Source: Apostichopus japonicus
Taxonomy: Eukaryota; Echinodermata; Holothuroidea; Aspidochirotida; Stichopodidae
Assembly: GCF_037975245.1 (NCBI RefSeq)
Contig: NC_092569.1
Location: 19,275,501 to 19,339,500, forward strand
DNA length: 64,000 bases
Reading direction: 5' to 3'
The position numbers and the translations under genes are program-made. This document shows, piece after piece, positions 46,442 to 60,385 of the stretch. The notes under the pieces are model-generated. The model did no database searches, was not told where the DNA came from, and saw only the letters and a program-made list of their open reading frames with translations. How positions within the stretch are numbered: position 1 is the stretch's first letter; the number at the start of each line of letters is the position of its first letter.

Positions 46442-49400
46442 GTAAGTACAAATTATATGTATTTGGTAACAAATTTAAGCTTAATAATGTAATGTACTGA
46501 AGCAAAACTTGTGTATACTCATTCGTATATAACCTAATGTTCAATTTGAAATTATTTCTCCCAAGTTACATATTCGCATTTATTCGAGTATAGAAGAAAG
46601 ACGGGTGGGGGTGGGGGGATGGGGTGGATAGATGAGAGCTAGGAAGGGGTGGGTACGTGGGAGGGGCAGGGGAATTGGGTATGTGATATGTAGCTTTGAG
46701 GATGCTTATTACTCCGGTCCTGAGGTAAGCCTTGAATCGAGTTCGGTACCACAACGGCAAATCCAAGCACAATTTAATGTTTAAATGACAGGAGACTGGG
46801 TCTAATTCCACTTTGTCGAGCCCACTCAAGAAGTTTAAAGTTTTCGTCATGATTGTGACCTCCCCCCTCCCCCTCTCCGCCTAGAAAAGTATTGGGCTCT
46901 CCAACAACCAGAAGTCTCGCCATACCCTCATGTATATAATTTGGTCAAATTGTAATAAATTCTGCCAAATTTAACTTAGTACGCAATTAAATTTATGTTA
47001 TCAAATTAATGTCCTTATTTCAATCTGTAAGTTCTTGCTAACATACACGTTTACCTTAATATTGATTTAGTCATGAACATACATCGTTGTATACAATAAT
47101 AAGTCTATTAAAAGATAAGAAAACCAACTTGCAAAGTATAATGTTAGATCGTCTCTGATCATAGATTTTCTATGGAAATGTTTAAATCTGCCAAATAATG
47201 TCATTGCCTGCTGCACGCGCTCGCAAGGGTCATATACAGATGAAAAAAGTTAGACAAACGAGCAAGGTTAGAGTACGCGACCTCCAGCAACATTTGGTTT
47301 ACATTACCCGCAGTTCCTATTAGCTCCCGTCTGCCACACCCTTCCCATTGTTTTAAAGGCGGAAACCCGAAAAAGAGAGTTTTCCAGACTTGTCTGGAAT
47401 TATTCACAGAGGCTCATAACCGGTAAGGCCCTTGAACTTCGGGCCCCGGGACCATGGTACTTGCCTCTTCAACCTATACAGAAATAACCGGCATATGCTA
47501 TAAGGGCCATATATATCAGTGTAAAATTTCATCACGTTTTGAATACATCCATGCGCAACTTCAATGGTATATATACTCATAGCGCAATTGAGTTGAAAAA
47601 AAAAACAACCTACGTTGCTATATTGAGACAAGCTGATTGAGGTAGTTTTTCTTTCCCGAATTACATTATCACCAAGAACCGAATTCTTTTGTTTCACTTG
47701 CAATATATCTGAATAACTTATTAACTATAGTATACTGTGAAGGAGGAATTAGAGACATTTTCTGGAGGTAGAATTCATGCAAATCGTATATTTAGCCTTA
47801 CAAGTGATCAGCTGTTCAAAGCTACAGAAACGCTCGTGGTTCAAGGACTAAGGACACACACGACAAGGTAGATGAATGTGACTGAGAATGTTACTGATTA
47901 CGTCATGCTTATGTTAAACTATAGCTTAATTACTTTCGGCAAAAGAATATTTAATTAAAGCAACACTGAAGAAATGTTAAACAATATTCCGTTATGTCGC
48001 CACATCGTTTGGACTGTTTTTTATACCTTATTACAATGATAATCATATAATGGTGCAATTAACCATAACCAGAAAACACATCATTTCAACAAAAAGAAAT
48101 CGCGAGATATGCATATTACAGCATAATGCCCTGTCTGATCGCGTGATGTCTCAAATTGAAAATTTAGAGTTTTAAATCTTACTGTTGAAATATATAAAAA
48201 ATTCAAGAGGGCGAAAAAAAGTAGAACATCCGAAAGTATTATGAATAGGCAAAAAGGTGTAATGATAAAATTCGAATTATAGAAAGAGTCTCTTGTATCC
48301 CGAAACAGCATTGTCGGCTACTCATAATTACGAGCAGAGGAGAGTATAGTATAGTTAAATGAGGCTATAGGCTGTACTAAAAAGAAAAGCTCGTACTACA
48401 CAAATGTAGTTAAAATGATGGAAATAATCGCACTATTGTGCATGTAAGCCCTTCTACTTAAAGAACTATTTCTCTCGGGTGGTAGTGTGTGGGGTACCCC
48501 TCTTCTAAAAAATCCTCTTCAAGACGGAAACTAGCATATCATTTGTTCATCACAACCCCTCCCACCCACACCCCTAAAAAAATACCCACCCACACCCCTA
48601 AAATAATACCCACCCGCACCCCTAAAATAACACCCACCCGCACCCCTAAAATAATAATAAACTCCGATTATGGTCCTGATCGTCGGTGGCGTTACTAAAT
48701 CGTACATAAACACTTATGACATTACTTTGAAAGCCTTTGACAATATATTTGCAATGGTACCTATACTCCCTTGGAACATGAAAACATGTGGGTACCCTGC
48801 TGTCAAGGTATAGGCCCCAGCTATATAATATGAAGTCGCACTAGACTGAACAAAAGCCATACCCTTTCTGCATTGGATTTTTTTTAGCATGATGACATTA
48901 TTATCACATCGATACTTCTCCCAGGTTTGATTTATTGTTAAGTTTCTTCAAGAACTTTGATGAACTGAAGGAAGCTATATTGTTTTCAAAATTATGTTAA
49001 TCGCTTCCGTATCGTTCTTCACCTGCATATATGGTATAGATTGGATGTCTAAATACGTGATCAGCGTGGTGATTATAAACGATGGAAAAGTTGAAAAAAA
49101 GGTTAAAAACTAATAATAAAAAGGAAACTAGAAAAATGTCGTATCAGCAGACATTTCTTTTGGTTTCATACACACGTGACCTATACGCGTGACCTATACA
49201 CGTGACTTTGAATCCCCCTATCTTACCTCAGCAGAATATGAGGTAAACCATGCATGTTTGGAACTCATGAAGATTCACTATCGTTTTATAAGCCTTTGTC
49301 TATGCTTGTGTGGGTGTCACTCTCTCCCTTGCTATACTCCACACCCCCCCCCTCTGTCTCCCTTCCCTTCCCGTTCCTCTTCTCCCCATTCCCTCTAACC

Positions 49401-52400
49401 CCACCCCTCCAACCCACAATCCCCGACACGCACAAAATTTGGACCAATTGGAATCATGGTGTAGCTTGTATAGTTTGTTAGTACACGACACAAGGAGGAG
49501 CAAGCGCAGAATGTACTGATCGTCAGCATAATTTATGCTTCCCTGACTAAAATATCAGCTGATTCATTCATTTCTGTTTTTCATACGACATTCAATATTT
49601 CTTCACCCGGGAATGTTTGAAAAAGTTTAATGTGTCTTTCAACTTTGACTGGATCCTAAATGTTTGTCACACAATAGCATTGTAGAACTCTTTCAAATGT
49701 TATATTGTTAACCAAGTCACGTACGACCCACCCCTCCCCACCGCCATCAAACATTTTTGTCGCAATTAAATTTAATTCGACAACAGCTTATGCAGAATAA
49801 CATTTTTCACTGCGACAGTAATGGCAACACGTAGAGTCAACAGCGTAACATGTGAGAATTCTATGTGTTCTTCCCGGGGGGGGGGGGGTGGGGATCGGTC
49901 AATTGAGCACGTCGTTGTCATAGATAAAAACTGTGCCACATTATAACAGGTATGCAAATTAACAAAATTCCAGTCGCATTGTTACTATACACCCTTGGTT
50001 TTCAACCTTTTTTCGATCACGAGCCCAATTCGTCCTCCGAGCCGTCCTCGCGAGCCCATACCTTACCCTGCAAAGTTATCAACTTCATAAAATCAATTTC
50101 ACAGCGTTTATTAGTGTATTCTTGACACAAGTGACCCGGGGACTCAATCAGAGCTATGAATGTTCCTCCGTGATCAGATGACAGGTACTTCCCAATTAGA
50201 GCCTATCTCAAAGATTTCTTGCAACCCTCAATGGTACACTGGTTTCATAAGAAATGTGTGACCGTTATCACTATCAGAATAATGCAGAAAGATGGAGATG
50301 AACAATGCAATAAAAAAGCAGCAAAACCGTTTGACGTGTGCATATGAGGCCCAGTAGTATTAAAGGAGATATATTTCGAATCGGTGAGGGAATTTCTATT
50401 TATTGAAAACAAATTAACAAATAGAGAGAACGTAAGAATACTTTGTATTGACAATCGAACGGGAGAACTGATAGAAGTGTCGGACTGTATAGATATCACG
50501 CTGTATAAGTTATTCCAATTATTGCTCATATTCGAGGCAGAATAGGTCAAAGATCCGAAGAAAAAAAGTGGATCATATTTGTCTACACTTGTAAAAATTG
50601 CGATAATTCGAAGGAAAGGGCTGTAGTAGGATCCTTCTGTTTCCAATACAATTAACGGTTAATCTTTTAATCATTACTGGGGCAATGCTCGCGAGCCCAC
50701 AAAATCGGCCTCGCGGGCCCAAATGGGCCCGCGAGCCCAAGGTTGAAAACCACGGCTATACACTAACTTTGTAATCGTATTAGGAACAATAACCGATTAT
50801 TGTGTTTAGTTTAACACAGCTGAGCTTAAAAATGTAGAGGGTGGGAGGTCGGAGGGGGGCGGGGGTTTCCCATTTTTCCGCCACAGAAATCATTAATATA
50901 TCACAGCAGTTAATCGCTTTAAACTTGCTGAGCAGTCTGACAGGGTCCCGGGAGGGGGTTGGGGGGGGGGTGGGAGAACGACATTGGCTTAGGCTACAAT
51001 ACTTTTATGATTATTTTTTTTTATGCGGGTGAGGTGTCACTAGTCCTTCAAAACCCCTTAATCTGAAACCTGTGTCGGTGGACGGTGCAGTTTTTTTCCA
51101 TCGGCACTTTGCACTGGGATCTAAATTTGGGTCTCTTTGAAAAACAGAATGGGCCTATACCCCTCCCCCCTCTCAAATTCTAACTAACAGGTACAGGTAT
51201 GTGTTGATAATATATTTTGACTATTCCTGTACACCTGAGTCATAAACACGGTGCTTGTTTAATAGCGTTTACAGGCAAGTTGGTTGAAATGTCGCACACA
51301 TAATTCCTCTTATATTTTATGTTTTATTAAACATTTGATGTGTTTTTTTTTTAAACCTGATATATTTGTTCCTGATGCGGTTGTGGTGGAGTAAAGAAAC
51401 AAATTAGATTTCTTGTGCTTTTTGCTTCCTATAACAGTAGATCAGATTACCCCGGGGTATTCACGGTACCCACATTGGAGCAATCTTGTTCATTGTTTGA
51501 AAACCAAACAAAATCGTTATTTAAGGCAGCCGAAAGTGAAAAATGACTGACATTGTTTCGAAATTGTCCAAACTTGATGATACTGTGAATGAGGCGAATG
51601 TCAAAACGTACACAGATAGGCTTAAATCAGCCGTCATGGGATAGTGCGTTAAATATGGAATGGGGGGGGGGTTGAGCTCCCAGCATATGTAGTCATGAAG
51701 AATGGCACACGCATTAGGCAGGGGCACTATTATATCATTATGGATCAATTACACTTGTACCTTACACCCACACCACCACCCCACCCCACTCTGGCAGCAC
51801 TATCACCCTTAACGGCGGCGATGTATATATACTTAGTTCCCAGTACCTCATCTCATCTTAATTAAAATCCCCTTAAGCTTACACTTCAACTTCTCGTCTC
51901 CTCCCCGTCCCCAATCCGTCACCCCCCCCCCACACCCCTATCGACGTCCCCTTCCCTTTCCCTATATTGTTTATGACCACTGAAACACTGAAAACGATTG
52001 TGTCTTGAATGAGACAAGCCAGCAGCTTATCTAAAAATTTAAGTCAGAATTGCAATCAACTTGTGAACTAAATGTCGAATTAGCTTTACAGATATAGGCC
52101 TATACATTGATCACAATAAATTACAAAAACAAAATACCTCAAATATATTATACTAATATAATCATCCAAAGTGACCGTTTATCTAAAAATATTTACAACA
52201 GCTTGGCTTGAAATATCCTAATCTTAAATTTTGAGACGATTGTACATTAAATAAGGTTATTTTATCCGGTCATGTACCGTCTACGTGAGCCTACTTAAAT
52301 TGATATCACATCAGTTTTTGTGAACTCTACCTTAACCACAATAGTCTAGCTACACCCAAACCATTGTCTGTGATATCGTAATACACCTGTCGTATCTTCA

Positions 52401-55400
52401 TATCACGTGGTGCGATGTCAAAATGTTAGACTGAAAAACAGCAAGATGCTGCTCAAATACCAATCCCATGGTGAAACTTAAAAAAGAGACGTTAACAAAA
52501 ATTCAGTACCAATAGAAGATAGAAGAAAAATTTTGCTAATTTCCAAAATTATGTCAGAATATCGAGTTAATAATATATGGCATATGCTTACCCGTAACAC
52601 GGGCTTAATTCAGTTCGTAATATAAAGGAGACATGATATAATTACATTTAGTTTACATAACAGTATTTACAATGATACCCAACTGTTTATCCCTTACAGA
52701 GAAAATCGTAACTCAATTTGTAAGGCGGACCGACATACAATCCGTTTCGTTAGCAAAATGTTTTTGTCTCGTCAATTTCGGATCAAACAGCTAAGCTGCC
52801 CTATGGGATAAAAATAGAGATGTCTTTCTTTCAACTTGTCTGTCCTGTGAATTATGCATGAGAGAGGGAAACAGGCACTGATCCAGGAGGTGTAGGGTAT
52901 ATACCCCCTCCCTCTCCTCCCCCCACCTTCTCTTAGAACCCCACACAATCCTCCCCCCCCGCCTTCTCTTAGAACCCCACACAAATAATGAAAGTACCAA
53001 CGGTAGTAAAAGGTACATATCCCCCTCCCACTTCCCCCACCCCGCCTTCTCTTAGAACCACACAAATAATGAAAGTACCATCGGTAATAATTAGCACAAT
53101 CTTGCTTGTAGGTCTTATTACATACCTAATTAATAGACTATAAATTCCCAGAATGCACTGTTTCACGTCCAACTGACTTTTTTTACGAGGAGAGTTGTCT
53201 TTAATGATCCCAGTGCTCGAAAAAAATTTTATTATTATTTTTTTATAAAATCCTGGATCCACCCTGGAAAACGTGATACATTCACTCCTTTCTTGCTGTG
53301 TTTATACCTATCTTAAATTATCTTAAATTTTCATGAAATGTCGTTTCTGGTTCCTTCTTAAGTCACTTTACCCGCCTAATCCCCACCCATATAGCCCACC
53401 CTCTTCCTAGTGCATGAGCAAGATCGCCTTTAACCCAGTCAAAATATTATCACCAAGCACAGAGGTGAAAAATTAAGTTTGCATTTTGGTACACTGAATG
53501 TGTATAGGGAAGGTTTTTCTTGGAAGCGCTCCCAAACTTACCGTCCAAACCTTGCTAGTATCCATGACAACATCAACCATTGTTGCTGTTTGCTTGTTGT
53601 CCTTGTTATATTTCCCGGCACGTTGTGATTCACGTCCGGTCATTCTCTACCAGATTGACATTTAGGTTTGTTCTTGGTCTAAACCAATAAACTGGCCGAA
53701 TACTATAAATGCTGGGAATAAATATATAAATATGTAAATGAAATAATGTAACACTGATAACGATAGCTTTAGACAATGGGTAAGAGCTAAAATAAACATA
53801 TGGTTAGAACGGTATTTTAACTATAGTGACTTCTTGTACGTGCATGGGTTACAACCCAGACGTCACATGATTCAAATCCTGTTCTGGCCATACATTTGTT
53901 TTCTCTTTCCAGGAATAATAATAAGCAGAATTAACAGGAATTGACTGGACTCTTTCACTTTTTCTCTATTCCCACCCTTGCTCGAACAATGAAATAAAGT
54001 TAAATACAGTACTCTTTGAAATAAATAGTACAGTATGTGAGTTTTTATTCTACACAGTTATAAGCCCTGCTCCCTGCCCCACCGCTCCCACCGCTCCCAC
54101 CGCTCCCACCCCCAACCCCGCCCCTCGAACACCAATGTCCATAATAGTATGGCTATACCGTTCCACTCTTGCCAATATGTTTGTCTACTATTGACACGCA
54201 CGCTGTTGGGACAATTTGTATAATACCCTGTACTTCAAATTAGTGTCTCGTTATAAAACACTCTTACTTAACGGTATATGAGCTGTATAGAATATCCTGT
54301 TTCCATCAGATAAATGTTAGCAAATGGTTCAATCTGTCAATACCGTACGGCATTTGATGTACTATGATATCACATGATAATACAGGCTGGTGTATCAGTA
54401 TTGGGAAAGTGTGCTAACTGGCCGCTGGTCCAATCAAAGCTCAGAAACGCGTGTGGAGAAATGTTTCAAAATTATACTTAGGCCCTATTATCTTTTGTAA
54501 GAGTTTACTAACAATCGGTGGGTGAATATCTGACAACATCTACTGTAATTAGTTGACCTCCCTTCTCTCTATTGTTCTAAATGTCAACATATCCTGACAG
54601 TGACCCTCATCACGCCATTATTGTTTGCGAAACAGATCGATCATTCTGTGTTTTTCCGATCTTTGTCTTCCTGTGGAATTTCCGATTCCAAGCATTTTGG
54701 TTGCCAAGTTCATCGTCTTTGAGAGAAAAAAAAAACATGTTTTTCTCCTTTCAGATGATCGAGAAAACATGGATTAAGCCATAAAGTGCAATTCAGTTCA
54801 ACATTGCAATGACTAAAACGGATTAGATTAATAGATCACGATCATTATTCATCTTTGGTATTCACAACTTGAATAGAAAAGACAAGATAAAAGGAAATAT
54901 TTCAAATTTAATTTTTCTTCTAACACACACAAACAAAAGATTTAAGTTGCCAAACCTTGACGAATATGTCCTCATCGTCTGTTAAATGGTGACCTTAGTT
55001 TAACAGTGATTTCATTACAAATCCATGTCGCGTGACTATTCCGAGAAAAAAGTATTAACAAAAAAATGAAAAAATAATATTATTGAGTCTCTTTGAACTC
55101 CAGTATATGCCAAGAATAATACAACATGAGAACTGTAAAGATATTTTTTCCGTGACAACTGTTTTTTTTTTGGTGCAAACTTTTGTTGTTTTCTCTATTA
55201 AAAGTTAGGAATTGGAGTCACAGAAATGGGTTAGAGTGGGTGTGTATTGGTGGCAGTGGGGGTGTTGTTGTTGTTAGGGGAGAAAGGGGGGGTGAGGGAG
55301 GGGTATACCATAGTTTATAGAATACGTCCATTTATAGGCGTGGTTCGAGGGTTTCATGAGAAACTCTGTGTTAAACAAGGGGTAAAAAGAACTCAAGTCA

Positions 55401-58400
55401 TGTCGTAAATGAAAGCTTACGTTTTCTTGCGTGATAAATGAAATAGATTTACAACTAGCAAAAAATTGTTACCGGTATAGCTACAGACCTCTCTCCTTCC
55501 AAGTGTGACTATTGACAAAGTAGTTGGTTATACACCTAAGCTCCCGCTCTGACTATAATTCTTGAAAACTATGGTACTTTACCTACTGTTATAGAACCAT
55601 CAAGCTCAACTCAACCAACAAAATATAATAAACTAATATCATATCTGTTTAAAATCCCTCCCTTTTTTTAATATGATAAGTCTGTTTATACCATTTGTAT
55701 CATTGACTGATTTTATGTACAATTGTTCTCTTCCACAGCATGGGTAGGCTCCATTGCCATTGGTCTACACACGTTAGGCAGTTTCGTATCAAATCCGTTA
55801 ATCAGCAAGTTCTCCAACAGGCCTGTGGCGTTCCTCGGCCTCTTTATGTGCTTCTTCTCTACTATCATCTCATCCATGATGCCCACCATCACACCCCTCT
55901 TCGTCACCTTCAGCCTTCTCTATGGTTTCGGCATCAACTTCGTCCTGATATCCTCTATGAACCTAATTCTGAAATATTTTCCAGGAGTAAACTGTTCCAG
56001 AGCGACCAGCGTGGCACTGGTTGGCACCACTGCGGGTACGTAGTACTGCACAGTCTCTTACATGTTTAATACATATATTTACTATACATGCAATGTATCA
56101 ATTTTTGACCAGATCGTTAATCACTTAAAGTTATTACGTCACACCGAAGTATGACGTCAGATGTATCGTTTCCCGGGGTTCTCTGCTTACGCTTCACGTA
56201 TTAACAAATTACCAAATAACTCACACTTCTCCTTTTTTATTAAATCTTGGAGCCGCCTCTGCCTTCGGGTTGTTCATACTTGTTATAGGCCTACGTTTAG
56301 TGCAAGATCCCTGTTGATCAACTGAATTCCAAAATAGCCAAAATGATAAAAAAAAAAAAAAAACTTGTGTCCGAATTTTAACCTACATTGGACACGAGGA
56401 ATTCCTACGCGCCCGTCGTATTTCTGTGCGGCCTTTTCAATGTTATATGTTTACGATGAAATATTCAAAATACTCTGAAATCTCTTAAATAAACGGACAC
56501 ACATTGTTTTAATTGAAAGAAAATTATTATCAGAATGACATACTCACTGAAATCTCTTCGTTTTATTTTTCATATTTGAATTCAGGGATGTTGATTATGA
56601 GTCCATTGATTCAAATGATGATAGACTCTTACGGATGGAGAAACATGTTCAGAGTTATGGGAGCCGCCATCTTGTTACTAGGTGTCCCATCATGCAGTAT
56701 GTATTCACAACCGCCTGCAAAAGAACCGACTCCTCAGGTCGTAGGATTCGACGAAGGCGGAAGACCGATGATTTCTGCTGCATCTGAAAGAGAGAATGCA
56801 ATGAAGGAACGCGTAATCAGAGCAAACGAAATTAACAAGGAGGCTGAAAAAGAAGAAGCAGAAGAACTAAACAAAACGACTGGTGAACATTCTAAAGAGA
56901 ATCAAGCCAATACGAGCGTGACTTCTTCGAGACGGGTCAGCTTTGCCGATAATGCGCAGACAACAGGCGAGGAGGCTAAAAGGTTACTACGACAACAAAG
57001 CGTCACCATTCCCGAGGAAGGTGATGAAGAAGATGATGACGAAGATGATGACGAAGTTATGATGTCACAAGAGGAAACCGAGGCCGCGATGAATGATCTG
57101 CAATTAAGAGAAAAGAAACCATTATATTTCAAATTAAAAGGAACTCTGATCTGGAAGATCTTGATGGTCATGAAGCTACCGGAACTGTGGTTTATATCAA
57201 TTGCTTTGATGGGATGTGCGATGACCATGAGCTTCTATTACGTCAGTCTGGTGAGTTGATTTGCATACTTGATCAAGTCGCTTTGTGTTCCTTCGTTTTC
57301 ACGGGGATTGTTGATAATTATGTCAGGTTCAAGATTTCATTAATCCTCTGTATATATATATATATATATATATAAAAGAAATCGAAATGAGTTGGAAAAT
57401 CAAGAACAGTGAAAAAACTTCCAGCCTCCACTGGGATTCGAACCCGGGCCTCCCGCTTTGTACGCGGACACCCTAACCACTAGGCTATGGACGCTGATTG
57501 TACGTCCAGAGGTTCGAAACCGGTTAGGAAGGTCGTAATTCCACTGTAGGCGTCTGTCACCTGTATCGAACAATACTAGTTCTGTTTTTGGTGACATATT
57601 TTGCCTTACTCTAGAGATCAAACATGATGCTAATCAACTCCATGTTGGTTACAGATATATATATATCACACTTTACTGTGACAGTGTTAATATGACGGTG
57701 AGCCCCTCTAACACCTCTTTGTTTAGTGCAGTTTCCAGATTATATTGTAAAAGTGTCGAAAGCCTATTATTCGTTTGATCTTATCCAATATATATGCCTT
57801 TTTTTGTGTGGCTTTATTAAGCGTTGTTATTTTGAATGTAAACAGGTGTGCTTCGAGTAAACAAATATAGCAAATGCCGAAGAAATATTCGTACTGAACG
57901 TACAACGATTAATGAACGGTCAGCATCCAGTGAGCTATAAGCTTGATTTAATGAAGACACCGTAAATCCAGAAATGTTACGCCTGACAGCAACAACCTAT
58001 TTCGTAATTTTTCAGTTAAATGAAGATTGGTCATGCTGTCACGGCATATATAGCCATATATCCTAAAAGTCTCCACAATTAGCATTCATTGAAAAGTAAG
58101 GGATTAATAGTCTTAAGACATCTGTATATAAATACAGCACATCAATGAATTAATTGATACTAAAACATCAGCGAAAGATTGTACAAACCTTAACAAAATT
58201 AACCACCGCAAAATAACGGTTGGGGTGTTTCTGTGATCACCTTATGCATATAGCTGTACTGAAATAGGCATACCCTTATTACATTCTATGGACTTTCAAC
58301 CAACGTACAGCGATAACTACTAACCACGCTAATAAGATCTAGATACCATTGTTTGCTATATTACGTAACAGACCCGTACAATGACAGGAATTAACATCTT

Positions 58401-60351
58401 GTCAAGAAAATAGGTACACGCAGCTGTCGATTAATGATTAAATAGGTATTGTGTACAAGGGCGAGAGAATGAAGGTCAAAGTGGCGCTATCCTTAGTTCT
58501 TTGTACATTATGAACAATGAGGGATTCGATAGCAGCTCCCTGGATCAAAAGTATGAATGATAACCACAAAGCCATGCCAATAATTAGAAACATTAGTTAC
58601 TATAAAACGTAGATTCTGAGCTTGGGAGATGTATAACTATGACTTCCATGCATGTTCTATATAAGGAAGAAAGAAAGAAAAGCCAGTGAAGAGAGAGCGG
58701 CGTGGGTACGAAAACAAATTGATCCACTCCTCTCGATCTCAGTCCAGTTATATTACGATTGTAAACGTATGTCCCGTCAAGTTGAGTATTAGGGAAATAG
58801 CTATACTTCACATGTTAATAAAGGTCGATGAGTGTTACACATGTGTCTACACATGCATGGATGCAATGATCTTATAGTTACTATGTATCTCCTGTTGTAT
58901 GTGAATGGACACACTGGCAACTTGTATCGTGAGCAGGCTACAATTAAAATCGTGCATAGGCCTACAAGAACAGCATAAGATCGTACGTGATTACCCACTA
59001 GAGAAAACCATGCGGCCATGCTCTTTTTAACGCGTCTATATATAAGTGATACCACAAACTATGAATGAAAGTCGATAATTTGAAGAGACTCATTGCTACC
59101 CTGTACACTTCTTTCTTAAGAAAGTGGAGCAAAGTGTCATATTTATGCATGCGTGCATCCCTTGATTACTCCTGTTTTCCCCCCAAATTCGAAAGAATAT
59201 ACAACGTACAGAGTTGTTCCATACAGTAACCTTCTCATCACTATATGTAAATATATATGATATAACAGTTTTGCTATGGTTATTTGCTCCGTTTCCGATC
59301 TTGCCCTCCGCCTCCTTGCTGCGTTGCAGTTTGAAATCCAGGTAGCTCGTGTACCTGGTATACCATGGAACCGCATTGCACTGAATAAATAAATAAGGTT
59401 CATATTTTACTGCAAGAGAACAATGTTTACAGTTTGTTATATGTATATGCACACCAGGCCATTTTATGGCGTTGTTTACGTCAATTATTACCTGTGTCGT
59501 TGTCCCTGGTAAATGATACAAAAGGTAGTTTTATTATTACAGTTGAACTGTCAAAAATTCAGATATCATTAACACAATGATGTTGGACAATAACGTTCTT
59601 TTCAACCTTAACGTAACTTTGAGAATGATGATACGTATCAACAGATAACGCTAGGCTGTTATTATCTGCTGTGTTGACATAATAGGATACGCTTATTTGC
59701 TTAACAATAACGACTTCATTGTTTGGTACTTGTTCAGATATCACAAGTTGTATAGTTTCGGTAAATTACGAGCCAGTGACATACAGTTTAGTGTATAGGT
59801 AAAGTCAATTTCAAGAGCTGACAGACAATAGTAAAGTTATTTTGGGAAACGAAAAGTCACGAACGATAACAACAGAGTATGATGCACGCTTATCGCTTGT
59901 GTAAAGACAATATGTATTCATTTCTATGGTTTTCCTAATAAAGTAAAGGGTTTATAGACAATCCTAGCACGTGACCTAAACGATATAACGAACGATTGTT
60001 TTAATTTTAATTACCATCATTGAAGGAGTGTGTAAATAGACGCATTTTATGACAGATATCGTGTAGGTAAAGCGTGTGAGACATGTCAAAGGAGCAATAT
60101 CAGATATCTACTACGCGTTCTCGACATAACCAATCAGTTCAGCGTTTTCACTCACGTGATGCGACGAAACATCGATAACGTGTCGTTGAAAATCCAACAA
60201 CGCGCCATCGAAAGTAGGCCTATGAAAAAAATGGTATATGGGATATATAATGTGGTTACCATAGAAACTTAGCTTTGAGAACGTTGACAAGTAGGCAATG
60301 CTGCAACTGGTCATACAGCTTCAGTTTAACTTCACCAACGTATAAATATAT

Positions 60352-60385
<34 letters not shown>

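Larger units (their letters stand above)
46442..55738 (+). other. SLC16-like intron 1 (9.3 kb)
   Basis: No coding exon is seen. It contains the 763-bp hAT element, two minisatellites and many G/C homopolymers (for example about 49876-49888, 50958-50970, 51662-51670), all listed or noted separately. Confidence 0.8.

Noticed and set aside
50245-50646. 133-codon minus frame inside the hAT element
   Set aside because: No hAT dimerisation or catalytic motif; the element is too short to be autonomous.
53820-53890. tRNA-like GATTCAAATCC box B
   Set aside because: No matching box A or cloverleaf could be drawn.
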